Source: Bacteroidales bacterium
Lineage (GTDB): Bacteria > Bacteroidota > Bacteroidia > Bacteroidales > UBA3663
DNA: 64,000 bases
NCBI GenBank assembly: GCA_017561935.1
Contig: JAFZBE010000069.1
Location: 1 to 64,000, forward strand
Reading direction: 5' to 3'
Position numbers and translations under genes: made by a program. Every line of letters begins with the position of its first letter. Position 1 is the stretch's first letter. The notes beneath the pieces were generated by a model. The model was not told the origin of the DNA, did no database searches, and was given only the letters and a program-made list of their open reading frames with translations. This document shows positions 52,370 through 60,415 of the stretch, piece by piece.

Positions 52370-54109
52370 ATGGAAGAACAGAACAATACTATCGCCTCCG
52401 TTGATGCACCCGTTGAAGCTGCAAATGTTCAGCCAGCGGTCGATGCGGCCCCCAAGAAAAAGAAGGTCACCCGCTCCCGCAAAAAGGTAGTTGCCCCGGA
52501 GGCAAAAGAAGAGACTAAAATTGAGGCTGCTCCAGAAGTAAAGAATGAGGAGCCCACAGTAGAAAACAAGACAACTGCAAAAAAGACTGCGAAGAGCAGC
52601 AAGCAGGAAGTTGCCAAAGAGGTAGAGAAGCCTGTCGAAAAACCGGCTACGAAGCCCATCCCCAAGATGCCGACCAATCTGGTGATCCGCGACTTCTGTG
52701 ACCTTGCCAATTCGGGAGGCTACATCCCGTTGCTCAGCGATCAGCAGATCCTGCAGCTCACCTATGAAGAAGCTTACGAGCGCAACCTCATCTTCGAAGC
52801 CATTATCTCAAATGTGCTCGATTATGACATCGTCCTCTCTGACACCAACATCTGGTTGGAGCTTCTCGTTGGTCACACTTCAAGCCATTCCGATCCACGC
52901 GTCAATGCACGTCTGATGTTTGAGCGTCAGCTGGAGTTTATCTCCAAGATGTGCAAGAAGATTGGTGGCAAGTTCACCATCATGAGCGAGACCTACGAAG
53001 AGGTCGATCGGTTTGCCACTATGCAGGAGCCCACCGACTACAAGTTGGCCGACTGGAAAGATCCGGCACTCTGTCTGAACGTCGCCGCCCGTCTGGCCAA
53101 ACGCCTGATGCTCTATCAGCAGAAAGAGAATCGTCTTCGTATCGAAGGCATTGGTTCAGAAAGCCATCATGCTTCGTTCGCCGATCCCGCCATTATTCGT
53201 CGCACCGTGGAACTCTTTGCCATGGGCAAGAAGGTTCTCCTTCTTACCAACGATGCATCGGTAGCCATTCGATCTCTGGGTATGTGCGATGACTTGCAGC
53301 GCACCAATGAAATCGGTGATGACGAATGGCGTGAGGTGTATGAACCACAACGTCCGATGGTTCTCACCATGGACGACCTTAAGCTTTTGGACCAATACAC
53401 GCGTCAGTACCATTTCCTGACCCTCGCAGCCGGACGTCAATGGATGCAGGACGTGCAGATGCGTAAGCCCGCCCAGATTGAGAAGCCTCTGGCACTTTGG
53501 GCCGAAGGGTTCCGTCCAGGTGATCGGCGTGAGCGTCGCAGTGACAGGCTTGAACAGCAAAAGAAGGAGTACGAAAAGCAGCGCCAGGAACAGGAACGTA
53601 AGGAGCAGGCACGACTCGAGCAGGAACGCAAGGAGCAGAACCGGCTTGAACAGGAACGTCGTGAGGCAGAGAAGCAGGCACGTCGCGAAGAGCAGGAGCG
53701 ACGAGAGCAAGAAAACCGCGAACGCAAGGAGCAGGCTCGTCTGGAACAACAGCGTCGCGAAGAACAACGTCGCGAAGAACAGCGCCGTGCCGATCGTGAA
53801 CGCGCTGCCGCAGAAAAGGCACTCCGCCTGGCCGCTGAAGAGGAAGCTCGCAAGCAGCAGGCCGCTGAGCAAGCAGCGAAAGCAGAAGAAACATTTGTGG
53901 TAGAGGTCCCTGCGGAAGCTGTCCTTGAGGCTCCCACAAAAGACGCTGCCCCCATTGAACCCGCTAAAGAAGAGGTTCCAGTGATCGAACTTCCACCCCT
54001 TTCGCCCGAAATGATGGAACTGATGGGCCCATCGTCGAGCGATAAGAAGCGCACCCGCCGCGGCGGTCGTCGTCGTAAGACAACTACCGAAACGGCAGAA
54101 CAGAAATAA
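52370..54109 (+). CDS. PIN-domain protein with long coiled coil and basic tails
   Basis: A 579-residue protein of unusual build. Residues 1-100 are low-complexity, Lys/Glu/Ala/Pro-rich with a KKKKVTRSRKK stretch. Residues 150-310 look like a PIN nuclease: VLSDTNIWLELLV (Asp 158), SETYEEVDR (Glu 211), FADPAI (Asp 272) and LLTNDASVAI (Asp 295) supply the four acidic metal ligands. Residues 390-525 are a charged coiled coil of repeated QEQERKEQ and RREEQRREEQ units. The end is very basic (KKRTRRGGRRRK), as in RNA-binding proteins. The likely role is a metal-dependent ribonuclease tethered to RNA or to partners. No antitoxin neighbour is seen. Confidence 0.78.
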   Translation: MEEQNNTIASVDAPVEAANVQPAVDAAPKKKKVTRSRKKVVAPEAKEETKIEAAPEVKNEEPTVENKTTAKKTAKSSKQEVAKEVEKPVEKPATKPIPKMPTNLVIRDFCDLANSGGYIPLLSDQQILQLTYEEAYERNLIFEAIISNVLDYDIVLSDTNIWLELLVGHTSSHSDPRVNARLMFERQLEFISKMCKKIGGKFTIMSETYEEVDRFATMQEPTDYKLADWKDPALCLNVAARLAKRLMLYQQKENRLRIEGIGSESHHASFADPAIIRRTVELFAMGKKVLLLTNDASVAIRSLGMCDDLQRTNEIGDDEWREVYEPQRPMVLTMDDLKLLDQYTRQYHFLTLAAGRQWMQDVQMRKPAQIEKPLALWAEGFRPGDRRERRSDRLEQQKKEYEKQRQEQERKEQARLEQERKEQNRLEQERREAEKQARREEQERREQENRERKEQARLEQQRREEQRREEQRRADRERAAAEKALRLAAEEEARKQQAAEQAAKAEETFVVEVPAEAVLEAPTKDAAPIEPAKEEVPVIELPPLSPEMMELMGPSSSDKKRTRRGGRRRKTTTETAEQK

Positions 54110-54118
54110 AATACGTCG

Positions 54119-55519
54119 TTGAAAAAGCTTTTTATCTTAAAACGATCTATTCTGACATTATTGATTATTCTTGGTTGCAGCCCGGTTGCAGCCAAGGATA
54201 TATCTATATATGTAGCTTCTGACCTGCACGTGATGAGTCCTGACCTCATCGTCAACGAAGGTTCCGCTTGGGATAACTACATCAGTTCTTCTCACAAACT
54301 GGAGGATTATAGTGTAGGCTTATTCCAGAATATGATCGATACTGTCCTGTCGCAGATGCCCGACATCGTCATGATACCTGGCGACATCACGAAAGATGGA
54401 GAAAAGCTATCTCACGAATATGTAACCCGTGAATTGTCAAGACTGACCAATGCCGGTATCAAGGTGTATGTCATTCCAGGGAATCACGATATAGGGAATA
54501 TCGAAAATGCCCAGTATTTCGACGGGAGCAAACAATACAAGGCCGAGAACATCACAGCAGCAGAATTTGCCAAGATATATGCATCGTTTGGTTATGAAGG
54601 TTCAACTAGGGATGAGAATTCATTAAGTTATGTTGCTGAACCTTTTGACGGTCTCGTCATCATCGGTATCGACTCTCATTCTCGCAAGATTAGCAAAAAG
54701 ACTTTGGACTGGATCTGCGAACAGTCGAAGAAGGCACACGAAGAGGACAAGCAGATCATCGCTATGATGCATCATCCGATTATGGAACATTTTAACGGGC
54801 AGATTGATATGAAGTCAGATGCCATCATCAAGGATGACGAAAACATTCGTTCTCGATTGATGGATGCAGGTATCCATACAGTCTTTACCGGACATTTCCA
54901 CACGACCGATATTGCAATGGCTTACAATGAGAATCGCACCGACTCAATTTTCGACATCACCACTGGTTCGAAGATCTCCTACCCTATGCATCATCGATGG
55001 GTAATCTTGAGCGATAATCTGAGCAGGATGTATATCAATACATTTGTCACCGAATCCATCGACGGACATCCTGAAATCATTGACGTGGCAAAAAAGAGAA
55101 TTGAGAGAACCATCAATGCAAAACTGGAAAACAAAGGTTTGTCATTCATGAGCTCGGTTGCATGCCAAGCCACCATCCTGCATTGTGAGGGCAATGAGAA
55201 CGAAGCGGATGGCGTAACCCTAATAGATTCCATTCCCTTTGTGGCATTTGTATTATATCCTGAAGCATGGGACGACATGAATAGTTTGCTTGATGACTTC
55301 TCGTCTTTTGGTGAAAACGACCAGAATCGCACAAACGACCTAAGACTATCCATAAAGCTTAAGAAAGTTGAGATAGAAGTTCCTGCGAGCATCTCTGATA
55401 TCGCGGCCGATAATAAAGATGAACGCCTCTACAATCTGATGGGTCAAAGGGTGGAACAAAAGACTCATGGAATAGTAATTCAAGGAGGAAAGAAAATTAT
55501 GTTACAGAAAAATCCGTGA
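54119..55519 (+). CDS. Secreted calcineurin-like phosphoesterase, TTG start
   Basis: Metallophosphoesterase with the full motif set: VASDLHV, MIPGDIT, VIPGNHDIGN, MMHHP and FTGHFHTTD. The N-terminal SILTLLIILGCSPVAAKD is a signal peptide, so it acts outside the cytosol on an unknown phosphoester. No ATG is available before the signal peptide, so TTG is used. It begins 9 bases after the PIN gene. The C-terminal YNLMGQRVEQKTHGIVIQGG resembles the type of C-terminal tail found on secreted Bacteroidetes proteins. The stop codon is part of the terminator stem. Confidence 0.88.
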   Translation: MKKLFILKRSILTLLIILGCSPVAAKDISIYVASDLHVMSPDLIVNEGSAWDNYISSSHKLEDYSVGLFQNMIDTVLSQMPDIVMIPGDITKDGEKLSHEYVTRELSRLTNAGIKVYVIPGNHDIGNIENAQYFDGSKQYKAENITAAEFAKIYASFGYEGSTRDENSLSYVAEPFDGLVIIGIDSHSRKISKKTLDWICEQSKKAHEEDKQIIAMMHHPIMEHFNGQIDMKSDAIIKDDENIRSRLMDAGIHTVFTGHFHTTDIAMAYNENRTDSIFDITTGSKISYPMHHRWVILSDNLSRMYINTFVTESIDGHPEIIDVAKKRIERTINAKLENKGLSFMSSVACQATILHCEGNENEADGVTLIDSIPFVAFVLYPEAWDDMNSLLDDFSSFGENDQNRTNDLRLSIKLKKVEIEVPASISDIAADNKDERLYNLMGQRVEQKTHGIVIQGGKKIMLQKNP

Positions 55520-55541
55520 CAGAAAAACTGCCACGGATTTT
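55509..55541. terminator. Bidirectional terminator overlapping the phosphoesterase stop codon
   Basis: aaaatccgtg and cacggatttt pair across a 13-nt loop, giving T-rich tails on both strands. It serves the converging phosphoesterase and winged-helix genes. Confidence 0.8.
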
Positions 55542-55561
55542 ATTATCAGAACCTGAATTGA

Positions 55562-55765
55562 TTACAGGAGAGTTACCTTAACGTCGTCCTCAACATCCTC
55601 GAGAACCACCTTGCCTTCACGTGCCAACCAACCGATAGCTGAAAAGAGGACCTTATCGGTCTTAATCTTAGTGGTCTTCTTAAGCTCCTTTACTGTCTGG
55701 CCATTCTTATTGCTGAGTGCATTCCAGACGAGGCCGGCGTTTGTGCCAATTGTTTCGTTGTTCAT
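55562..55765 (-). CDS. Winged-helix protein (DUF2582 type)
   Basis: A 67-residue protein with a winged helix-turn-helix pattern (GLVWNALSNKNGQTVKELKK, then VLFSAIGWLAREGKV), matching the DUF2582 proteins common in Bacteroidales and methanogens. DNA binding is presumed but not shown. It has its own promoter and lies between two converging or tandem transcripts. Confidence 0.8.
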   Translation of the reverse strand: MNNETIGTNAGLVWNALSNKNGQTVKELKKTTKIKTDKVLFSAIGWLAREGKVVLEDVEDDVKVTLL

Positions 55766-55818
55766 AATTCTATTAAAAATTTACCTTAAATAAATAACAC
55801 ATTGCTTAAAAAGCGGTG

Positions 55819-55851
55819 CAAAGGTACACATTTTATAAATACTATTGCAAG
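55819..55851 (-). promoter_or_regulatory. Promoter of the winged-helix gene
   Basis: Minus-strand CTTG (55848-55851), 21-nt spacer, TACCTTTG (55819-55826), 53 nt before the start codon. Confidence 0.55.
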
Positions 55852-55926
55852 TATTACTCAATTTTTATTAAATTTGCCTTCTTTTTTTGTAAATAAATGT
55901 AATTTTATAAAATGAAACTTACAATT

Positions 55927-56658
55927 TTACTTCGTTTCCACCTCAATATCAGAAGCAATGAGCTTATAACCCTTACCATGGATATTGATGATTTCGATGC
56001 TAGGATCATCCTTGAGATGCTTACGTAGCTTTGTGATATAGACATCCATCGAACGTGCGTTGAAATAATTGTCGTCAATCCAAATGGTCTTCAGGGCAAA
56101 GTTGCGCTCAAGTATTTCATTTGCATGTGCACAGAGAAGTCCGAGAAGGTCACTCTCCTTGGTAGTCAGTTTGATGGCCTTTTCGCCTTCGTCACCACGG
56201 TAAGTAAGCAATTGCTTCTGAACATCGAAAGTATAGCGACCCATGTGATAAGCCACCACATCCTTGCCCTTCTTTCCCTTCACGCGACGAAGGATAGCCT
56301 CGATACGAAAGAGGAGTTCCTCCATCGAAAATGGTTTTGTGATATAGTCATCGCCACCAATCTTGAAACCTTCGAGGATATCTTCCTTCAAGCTCTTTGC
56401 GGTAAGGAAAATGATTGGGATGTCTGTATTTAGTGTACGTATTTCCTGTGCCATGGTGAAACCATCCTTCTTGGGCATCATCACGTCGAGGATACAGAAG
56501 TCATAGCGACCCTTCAGATAAGCCTTATATCCGGCATCGCCATCTCCATAGAGATCGCAGAGATAGCCTTTGGCCTGTACGTACTCGCGAAGGAGCATAC
56601 CGAGGTTCTCATCATCTTCGCAAAGCAGGATGCGAAGTTTTTCAGGTGTTTGTGTCAT
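55927..56658 (-). CDS. rprY: OmpR-type response regulator, RprY-like
   Basis: A receiver domain with phospho-acceptor Asp 58 (FCILDVMMPKKDG), acidic pocket LCEDDENLG and conserved Lys in YITKPFSMEEL, followed by a winged-helix DNA-binding domain (ARSMDVYITKLRKHLKDD, INIHGKGYKLI). It resembles RprY of Bacteroides fragilis closely. It is 25 bases downstream of its kinase gene. Confidence 0.9.
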   Translation of the reverse strand: MTQTPEKLRILLCEDDENLGMLLREYVQAKGYLCDLYGDGDAGYKAYLKGRYDFCILDVMMPKKDGFTMAQEIRTLNTDIPIIFLTAKSLKEDILEGFKIGGDDYITKPFSMEELLFRIEAILRRVKGKKGKDVVAYHMGRYTFDVQKQLLTYRGDEGEKAIKLTTKESDLLGLLCAHANEILERNFALKTIWIDDNYFNARSMDVYITKLRKHLKDDPSIEIINIHGKGYKLIASDIEVETK

Positions 56659-56683
56659 AATAATAAAGTTTATAAGTTGTACA

Positions 56684-58273
56684 TTAATTATCTTCTCTCA
56701 TAAGCGGTATGGTGATGATAAAGGTAGTACCCTGTCCATAGGTGGATTCTACCTTGATGTCACCACCATGATCTTTCACAATTTTCCAAACGTAGGCCAG
56801 ACCGAGACCGAAGCCTTTCACGTTGTGTACATTTCCAGTGGGGACACGGAAGAACTTCTCGAAAATACGCTTCAGGTCCTCTTTCTTAATGCCGATACCA
56901 TTGTCCTTCACCCGTAATTCCATCTTATCTTTACCGACATTACGGGTGCTGATGACCAGATGCAGAGGCACATCCTCGCGTGAATACTTATAGGCATTGT
57001 CCATCAAATTAAAGATGACATTACCAAAATGCATTTCATCGACCATACAGATGTCGTCTTCTGCATCAAGGTGTGTTTCAATCTGTCCGCCAGCCTTCTC
57101 CACCTTGAGTCGAAATGTAGAACAGGCACTTTCCACAATGGCGTTCACCGGGATGTCCTGAAGCTTAAGGTTGGTCTTCTGACGATCGAACATCGACATC
57201 TGCAAAACCTTCTCGACCTGGAATCGCAGTCGCTTGGTCTCATCGGCTATCACTCCAGTAATATGTTTCACCATTTCGGGTGACTTCGAGACGGCAGGGT
57301 CATTGAGCATCTGTGAAGCAAGCGAGATGCTGGAGATTGGCGTCTTGAACTCATGAGTCATATTATTGATGAAGTCATTCTTAATCTCACTCAACTTCTT
57401 CTGACGGAATACCACATAGATGACGAAGATGAAAAGCATCAGCATCACGAGGGTAAACACAAACGAAGGAATCATGAAGTGTACACCATTGTTCATAAGA
57501 AACCTGTGACGTCCGGGGAAATACACCTCCATATAACTGATGCGCGAAGGCACCTTGCCATTGTCTTGAGCCATCTGTGACCTAGGGAAAAGCATCTGCA
57601 TATAACTGCCCTCCTTTTCTGCTTCCTCAGGGTTGTAGCCTGCCGAACGATAAGCGATCGAACCATCACGTTCAACAATACAAAACTCGTAGTCGAGATT
57701 GTAACCTGCCGACTGCATCTCTTCGGTCAATGTCCGACGAAGCTGCTCCAAGTCGAGTCGCTCCATAATGGGCTTGTCGTTAGTCTGGCTGATGATACGG
57801 AAAACGACATCGTCCAACAAATTGCGCTGATACATGTACTGGCCAAGCAACATGTCCTGCATCGCTCTCTGACGACTTTGTATCAGTCGGCTTCGTCCTG
57901 GTTGCATCTCAAAATGATGCTGGGTCAGCGTATCTCCAGTGACGTTACTTTGAAAGTTGAACGTACTGACAGATCCGTCTGGACCTTGCACAGAGATGCT
58001 TCCACTGGTGGTCACACCAGAATTGGTATTCTCTTGGTTCAATTGGCTCAAGGCCTGCTTCTCCGTATCATCGTAGTACTCGTCAAGATATTTCCGTGTC
58101 TCTTGACGCTCCAGTTGACGCATGGTGCCAAACAATGCACGCTTAGCAGCTTCGTCAAACTGTTCCTCACGAGTGCTGACAATCTCACTCAAATATGAGA
58201 ACTGCATGACAAGCAAGCCTGCAAATGCTATCAAGAGCACAATTCCAATCAACCAAATTGTCTGTTTTCTCAT
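56684..58273 (-). CDS. rprX: Sensor histidine kinase, RprX-like
   Basis: Two membrane helices (about 7-28 and 268-289) enclose a periplasmic sensor domain of about 240 residues with no recognised ligand-binding fold. The cytosolic part has the phospho-acceptor His 307 in NNMTHEFKTPISS, then the N, G1 and G2 boxes (LMDNAYKYSRED, VKDNGIGIKKEDL, GFGLGLAYVWKIV). It forms a two-component system with the downstream regulator. Confidence 0.9.
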   Translation of the reverse strand: MRKQTIWLIGIVLLIAFAGLLVMQFSYLSEIVSTREEQFDEAAKRALFGTMRQLERQETRKYLDEYYDDTEKQALSQLNQENTNSGVTTSGSISVQGPDGSVSTFNFQSNVTGDTLTQHHFEMQPGRSRLIQSRQRAMQDMLLGQYMYQRNLLDDVVFRIISQTNDKPIMERLDLEQLRRTLTEEMQSAGYNLDYEFCIVERDGSIAYRSAGYNPEEAEKEGSYMQMLFPRSQMAQDNGKVPSRISYMEVYFPGRHRFLMNNGVHFMIPSFVFTLVMLMLFIFVIYVVFRQKKLSEIKNDFINNMTHEFKTPISSISLASQMLNDPAVSKSPEMVKHITGVIADETKRLRFQVEKVLQMSMFDRQKTNLKLQDIPVNAIVESACSTFRLKVEKAGGQIETHLDAEDDICMVDEMHFGNVIFNLMDNAYKYSREDVPLHLVISTRNVGKDKMELRVKDNGIGIKKEDLKRIFEKFFRVPTGNVHNVKGFGLGLAYVWKIVKDHGGDIKVESTYGQGTTFIITIPLMREDN

Positions 58274-58298
58274 TGATTCTTTTGTTAAATCCGCTGCA

Positions 58299-58306
58299 AA
58301 ATTAAC
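58299..58306 (-). promoter_or_regulatory. -7 box (TAATTTTG) of the rprX-rprY operon
   Basis: Minus-strand TAATTTTG, 25 nt before the kinase start. Only a weak CTTG lies upstream. Confidence 0.4.
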
Positions 58307-58369
58307 TTAATTCGTTAAATTAACCAAGGAAAAAGTAAGAAAAATGCATTTGATTTAACATAATTAACT

Positions 58370-58402
58370 AAAAAAGGGCACTTTGTTAATCAAAGATGCC
58401 CC
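58370..58402 (-). terminator. Terminator of the secreted 205-residue protein gene
   Basis: The stem is gggca-ctttg on one side and caaag-a-tgccc on the other, with loop ttaat. On the minus strand it is followed by six T. Confidence 0.8.
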
Positions 58403-58431
58403 ATTTTAAAGAAAAGTATGAAGTAAAGATA

Positions 58432-59049
58432 CTATTCGTAATTCATCATCTGGTTATGAATCGTAATTAGATAACGGACATAATTCATTTCGCCGGTATC
58501 AGAATCGAACTGCTTGATTCGCGCGGCGAGTTCTGTATCCAACGACTTTTCGGTACCATCAGGCAACGTTACCTTCATCGAACCCGTACAATAGGTGCCA
58601 TCGGGATAGTAGTATTTGCGCAACTCGTAAACACCTTCTCCGCACACGGAATTGTCAAGCGGATGATCATCACTTTTCGTGAAGACGAACATAAGCGTGC
58701 TAGTACGAGGCTCTATCAGATACTCCGATACAGTAACACGAGCGCCCCAATTGTATTTCACACGAATAAAATAAGGGGACCATAACGAGACACCAAACTC
58801 AGGTTCTTCACCAGTAAAATCTCCGGAATAGTAGTCAATCGTATAATGCTGCATGCCGCTTCCCCCAAACATGCGACGCATCTCAATGTGCATCGAATTA
58901 TCCAGGTTGGGCTCTTCGATAGCCTGTAGCATCATCTGGTGGGCTTGAGCGTATGCACGACGGATTTCTATCAGTCGTTCCATCACTGATTGTGCCGAAA
59001 GAATGGTAAACGAAAACAAGAATAAACTTATGGAAATAATGCGTTTCAT
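58432..59049 (-). CDS. Secreted protein of unknown function
   Basis: A 205-residue protein with signal peptide (IISISLFLFSFTILSAQ). The rest is mixed alpha/beta with a strand-rich middle (RVTVSEYLIEPRTSTLMFVF) and a Tyr-rich YELRKYYYPDGTYC. I recognise no family. It is a single-gene transcript with its own promoter box and terminator, and shows no operon partner. Confidence 0.7.
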   Translation of the reverse strand: MKRIISISLFLFSFTILSAQSVMERLIEIRRAYAQAHQMMLQAIEEPNLDNSMHIEMRRMFGGSGMQHYTIDYYSGDFTGEEPEFGVSLWSPYFIRVKYNWGARVTVSEYLIEPRTSTLMFVFTKSDDHPLDNSVCGEGVYELRKYYYPDGTYCTGSMKVTLPDGTEKSLDTELAARIKQFDSDTGEMNYVRYLITIHNQMMNYE

Positions 59050-59098
59050 ACCGATGGTAGATTATTCAGTTATAGCAGAGCAGAGCCTATTTTTTGTA

Positions 59099-59106
59099 CA
59101 AAGGTA
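59099..59106 (-). promoter_or_regulatory. -7 box (TACCTTTG) of the secreted protein gene
   Basis: Minus-strand TACCTTTG, 50 nt before the start codon, without a clear -33 element. Confidence 0.4.
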
Positions 59107-59240
59107 CATATTATATTTTAAAGAAAGGGCATAATGAAACAAGAAAATAACAAACCAGAGCAAGTCAATGGTTATTTGTCACTTGCACCTTACAAATTAT
59201 ATACTTTATTGAAATTATTAAAATTTTTCCAAGAGTTTTG

Positions 59241-59271
59241 TTTGATTTATCGATTCTTTTTCGTATTTTTG
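59241..59271 (+). promoter_or_regulatory. Promoter of the primary sigma factor gene
   Basis: TTTG (59241-59244), 19-nt spacer, TATTTTTG (59264-59271), 61 nt before the ATG. Confidence 0.7.
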
Positions 59272-59332
59272 CACACTATTTTTCGAAAGGGATAACTATG
59301 TCCCAATCTCAAAAAAGAAGCAAGTAACAGAT

Positions 59333-60193
59333 ATGCGCCAAATCAAAATTACGCAGAACATCACCCGACGCACTGAAGAGTCGATCGAGTCGTACCTAAC
59401 CGCCATCAGCAAGGAGCACATGGTAACCCCAGATGAAGAAGTGGACCTGGCCCAAAGAATTCACAAAGGCGATCAACAAGCACTCGACAAACTCGTACGC
59501 GCCAATCTTCGTTTTGTGGTGTCTGTCGCAAAACTCTACCAGAACCAGGGGCTCTCACTGTCGGACCTTATCTCGGAAGGCAACGTTGGTCTTGTGAAGG
59601 CTGCGGAAAAGTTCGACGAAACCCGTGGTTTCAAATTCATCTCTTATGCTGTATGGTGGATTCGTCAGTCCATTATGCAGGCGCTTTCCGAACAGGCCAG
59701 AATGGTCCGTCTTCCCGGCAACCAGAACAATCTCATCCGTCAGATTCGCGTCATTCAAAACCGCTTCGAGCAGGAGCAGAACCGCCCCGCCACAATCGAA
59801 GAAATTGCAGAGGAACTGGATGTTGCCCCCGAAAAGGTACGCGAGACCATGGCAGCCAACAATCGCGGTGTCAGCCTCGACTCTCCGCTTCAGGATGATG
59901 AAGACGGAACGTTGCTCGACATCACTCCCGACACCAAACTCGATGCCACCGATTCTACGCTCAACAACGAGTCACTTCACATCGAACTTGACAATCTTCT
60001 CAAGTCAATGCTCAAGGATCGTGAGGCACTCATTATCAAAGAGACTTTCGGCATCGATTGTCCCGAGAAGTCACAGGAAGAAGTTAGCCAAGAACTTGGT
60101 CTTACTCGTGAGCGTGTCCGCCAGATTCGCGAACGTGCTCTCCTGAAGATACGCAAGTCGCCCAATGCTAAGCTTCTACTTGCATATCTCTAA
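59333..60193 (+). CDS. rpoD: Primary sigma-70 factor, short Bacteroidetes form
   Basis: A 286-residue sigma factor with complete regions 1.2, 2, 3 and 4: DLISEGNVGLVKAAEKFD and SYAVWWIRQSIMQALSEQ in region 2, ATIEEIAEELDVAPEKV in region 3, and SQELGLTRERVRQIRERAL in region 4. It lacks the long region 1.1 and non-conserved region of E. coli RpoD, matching sigma-ABfr of Bacteroides, which recognises the TTTG/TAnnTTTG promoters seen throughout this window. It ends at a strong terminator. Confidence 0.93.
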   Translation: MRQIKITQNITRRTEESIESYLTAISKEHMVTPDEEVDLAQRIHKGDQQALDKLVRANLRFVVSVAKLYQNQGLSLSDLISEGNVGLVKAAEKFDETRGFKFISYAVWWIRQSIMQALSEQARMVRLPGNQNNLIRQIRVIQNRFEQEQNRPATIEEIAEELDVAPEKVRETMAANNRGVSLDSPLQDDEDGTLLDITPDTKLDATDSTLNNESLHIELDNLLKSMLKDREALIIKETFGIDCPEKSQEEVSQELGLTRERVRQIRERALLKIRKSPNAKLLLAYL

Positions 60194-60218
60194 CAAAATT
60201 TTCAAACCATTCATTATG

Positions 60219-60269
60219 GAAAGGGGACGACGACAAGGCTTCAGCCTTCGCTCGTTCCCTTTCTTTTTT
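60219..60269 (+). terminator. Intrinsic terminator after the sigma factor gene
   Basis: A long stem (gaaaggg-gacga with tcgtt-ccctttc), containing an inner aaggc-ttca-gcctt hairpin, is followed by six T. Confidence 0.85.
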
Positions 60270-60353
60270 GTTTTCCATTTCGTTAATAGATATTACATTT
60301 TCGTCATTTCGTCCGACATAACAAGTCAAAAACGCCGCATTTTCAGGTCCAAA

Positions 60354-60385
60354 TTTGCAATTATGAAATAATTTATCTATCTTTG
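60354..60385 (+). promoter_or_regulatory. Promoter of the glnS operon
   Basis: TTTG (60354-60357), 20-nt spacer, TATCTTTG (60378-60385). It fixes the glnS start downstream, since the longest reading frame would begin inside the -7 box. Confidence 0.75.
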
Positions 60386-60415
60386 CGCCCAAATTATATA
60401 TACTACCAACTAAAA

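Noticed and set aside
53379-53939. Long antisense frames across the PIN coiled coil
   Set aside because: They are open only because of the repetitive Glu/Arg/Gln codons on the plus strand; the plus frame has a promoter, start and recognisable domain.
52370-55519. Toxin-antitoxin pair
   Set aside because: The PIN protein is far too large for a VapC toxin, and the neighbour is a secreted phosphoesterase, not an antitoxin.
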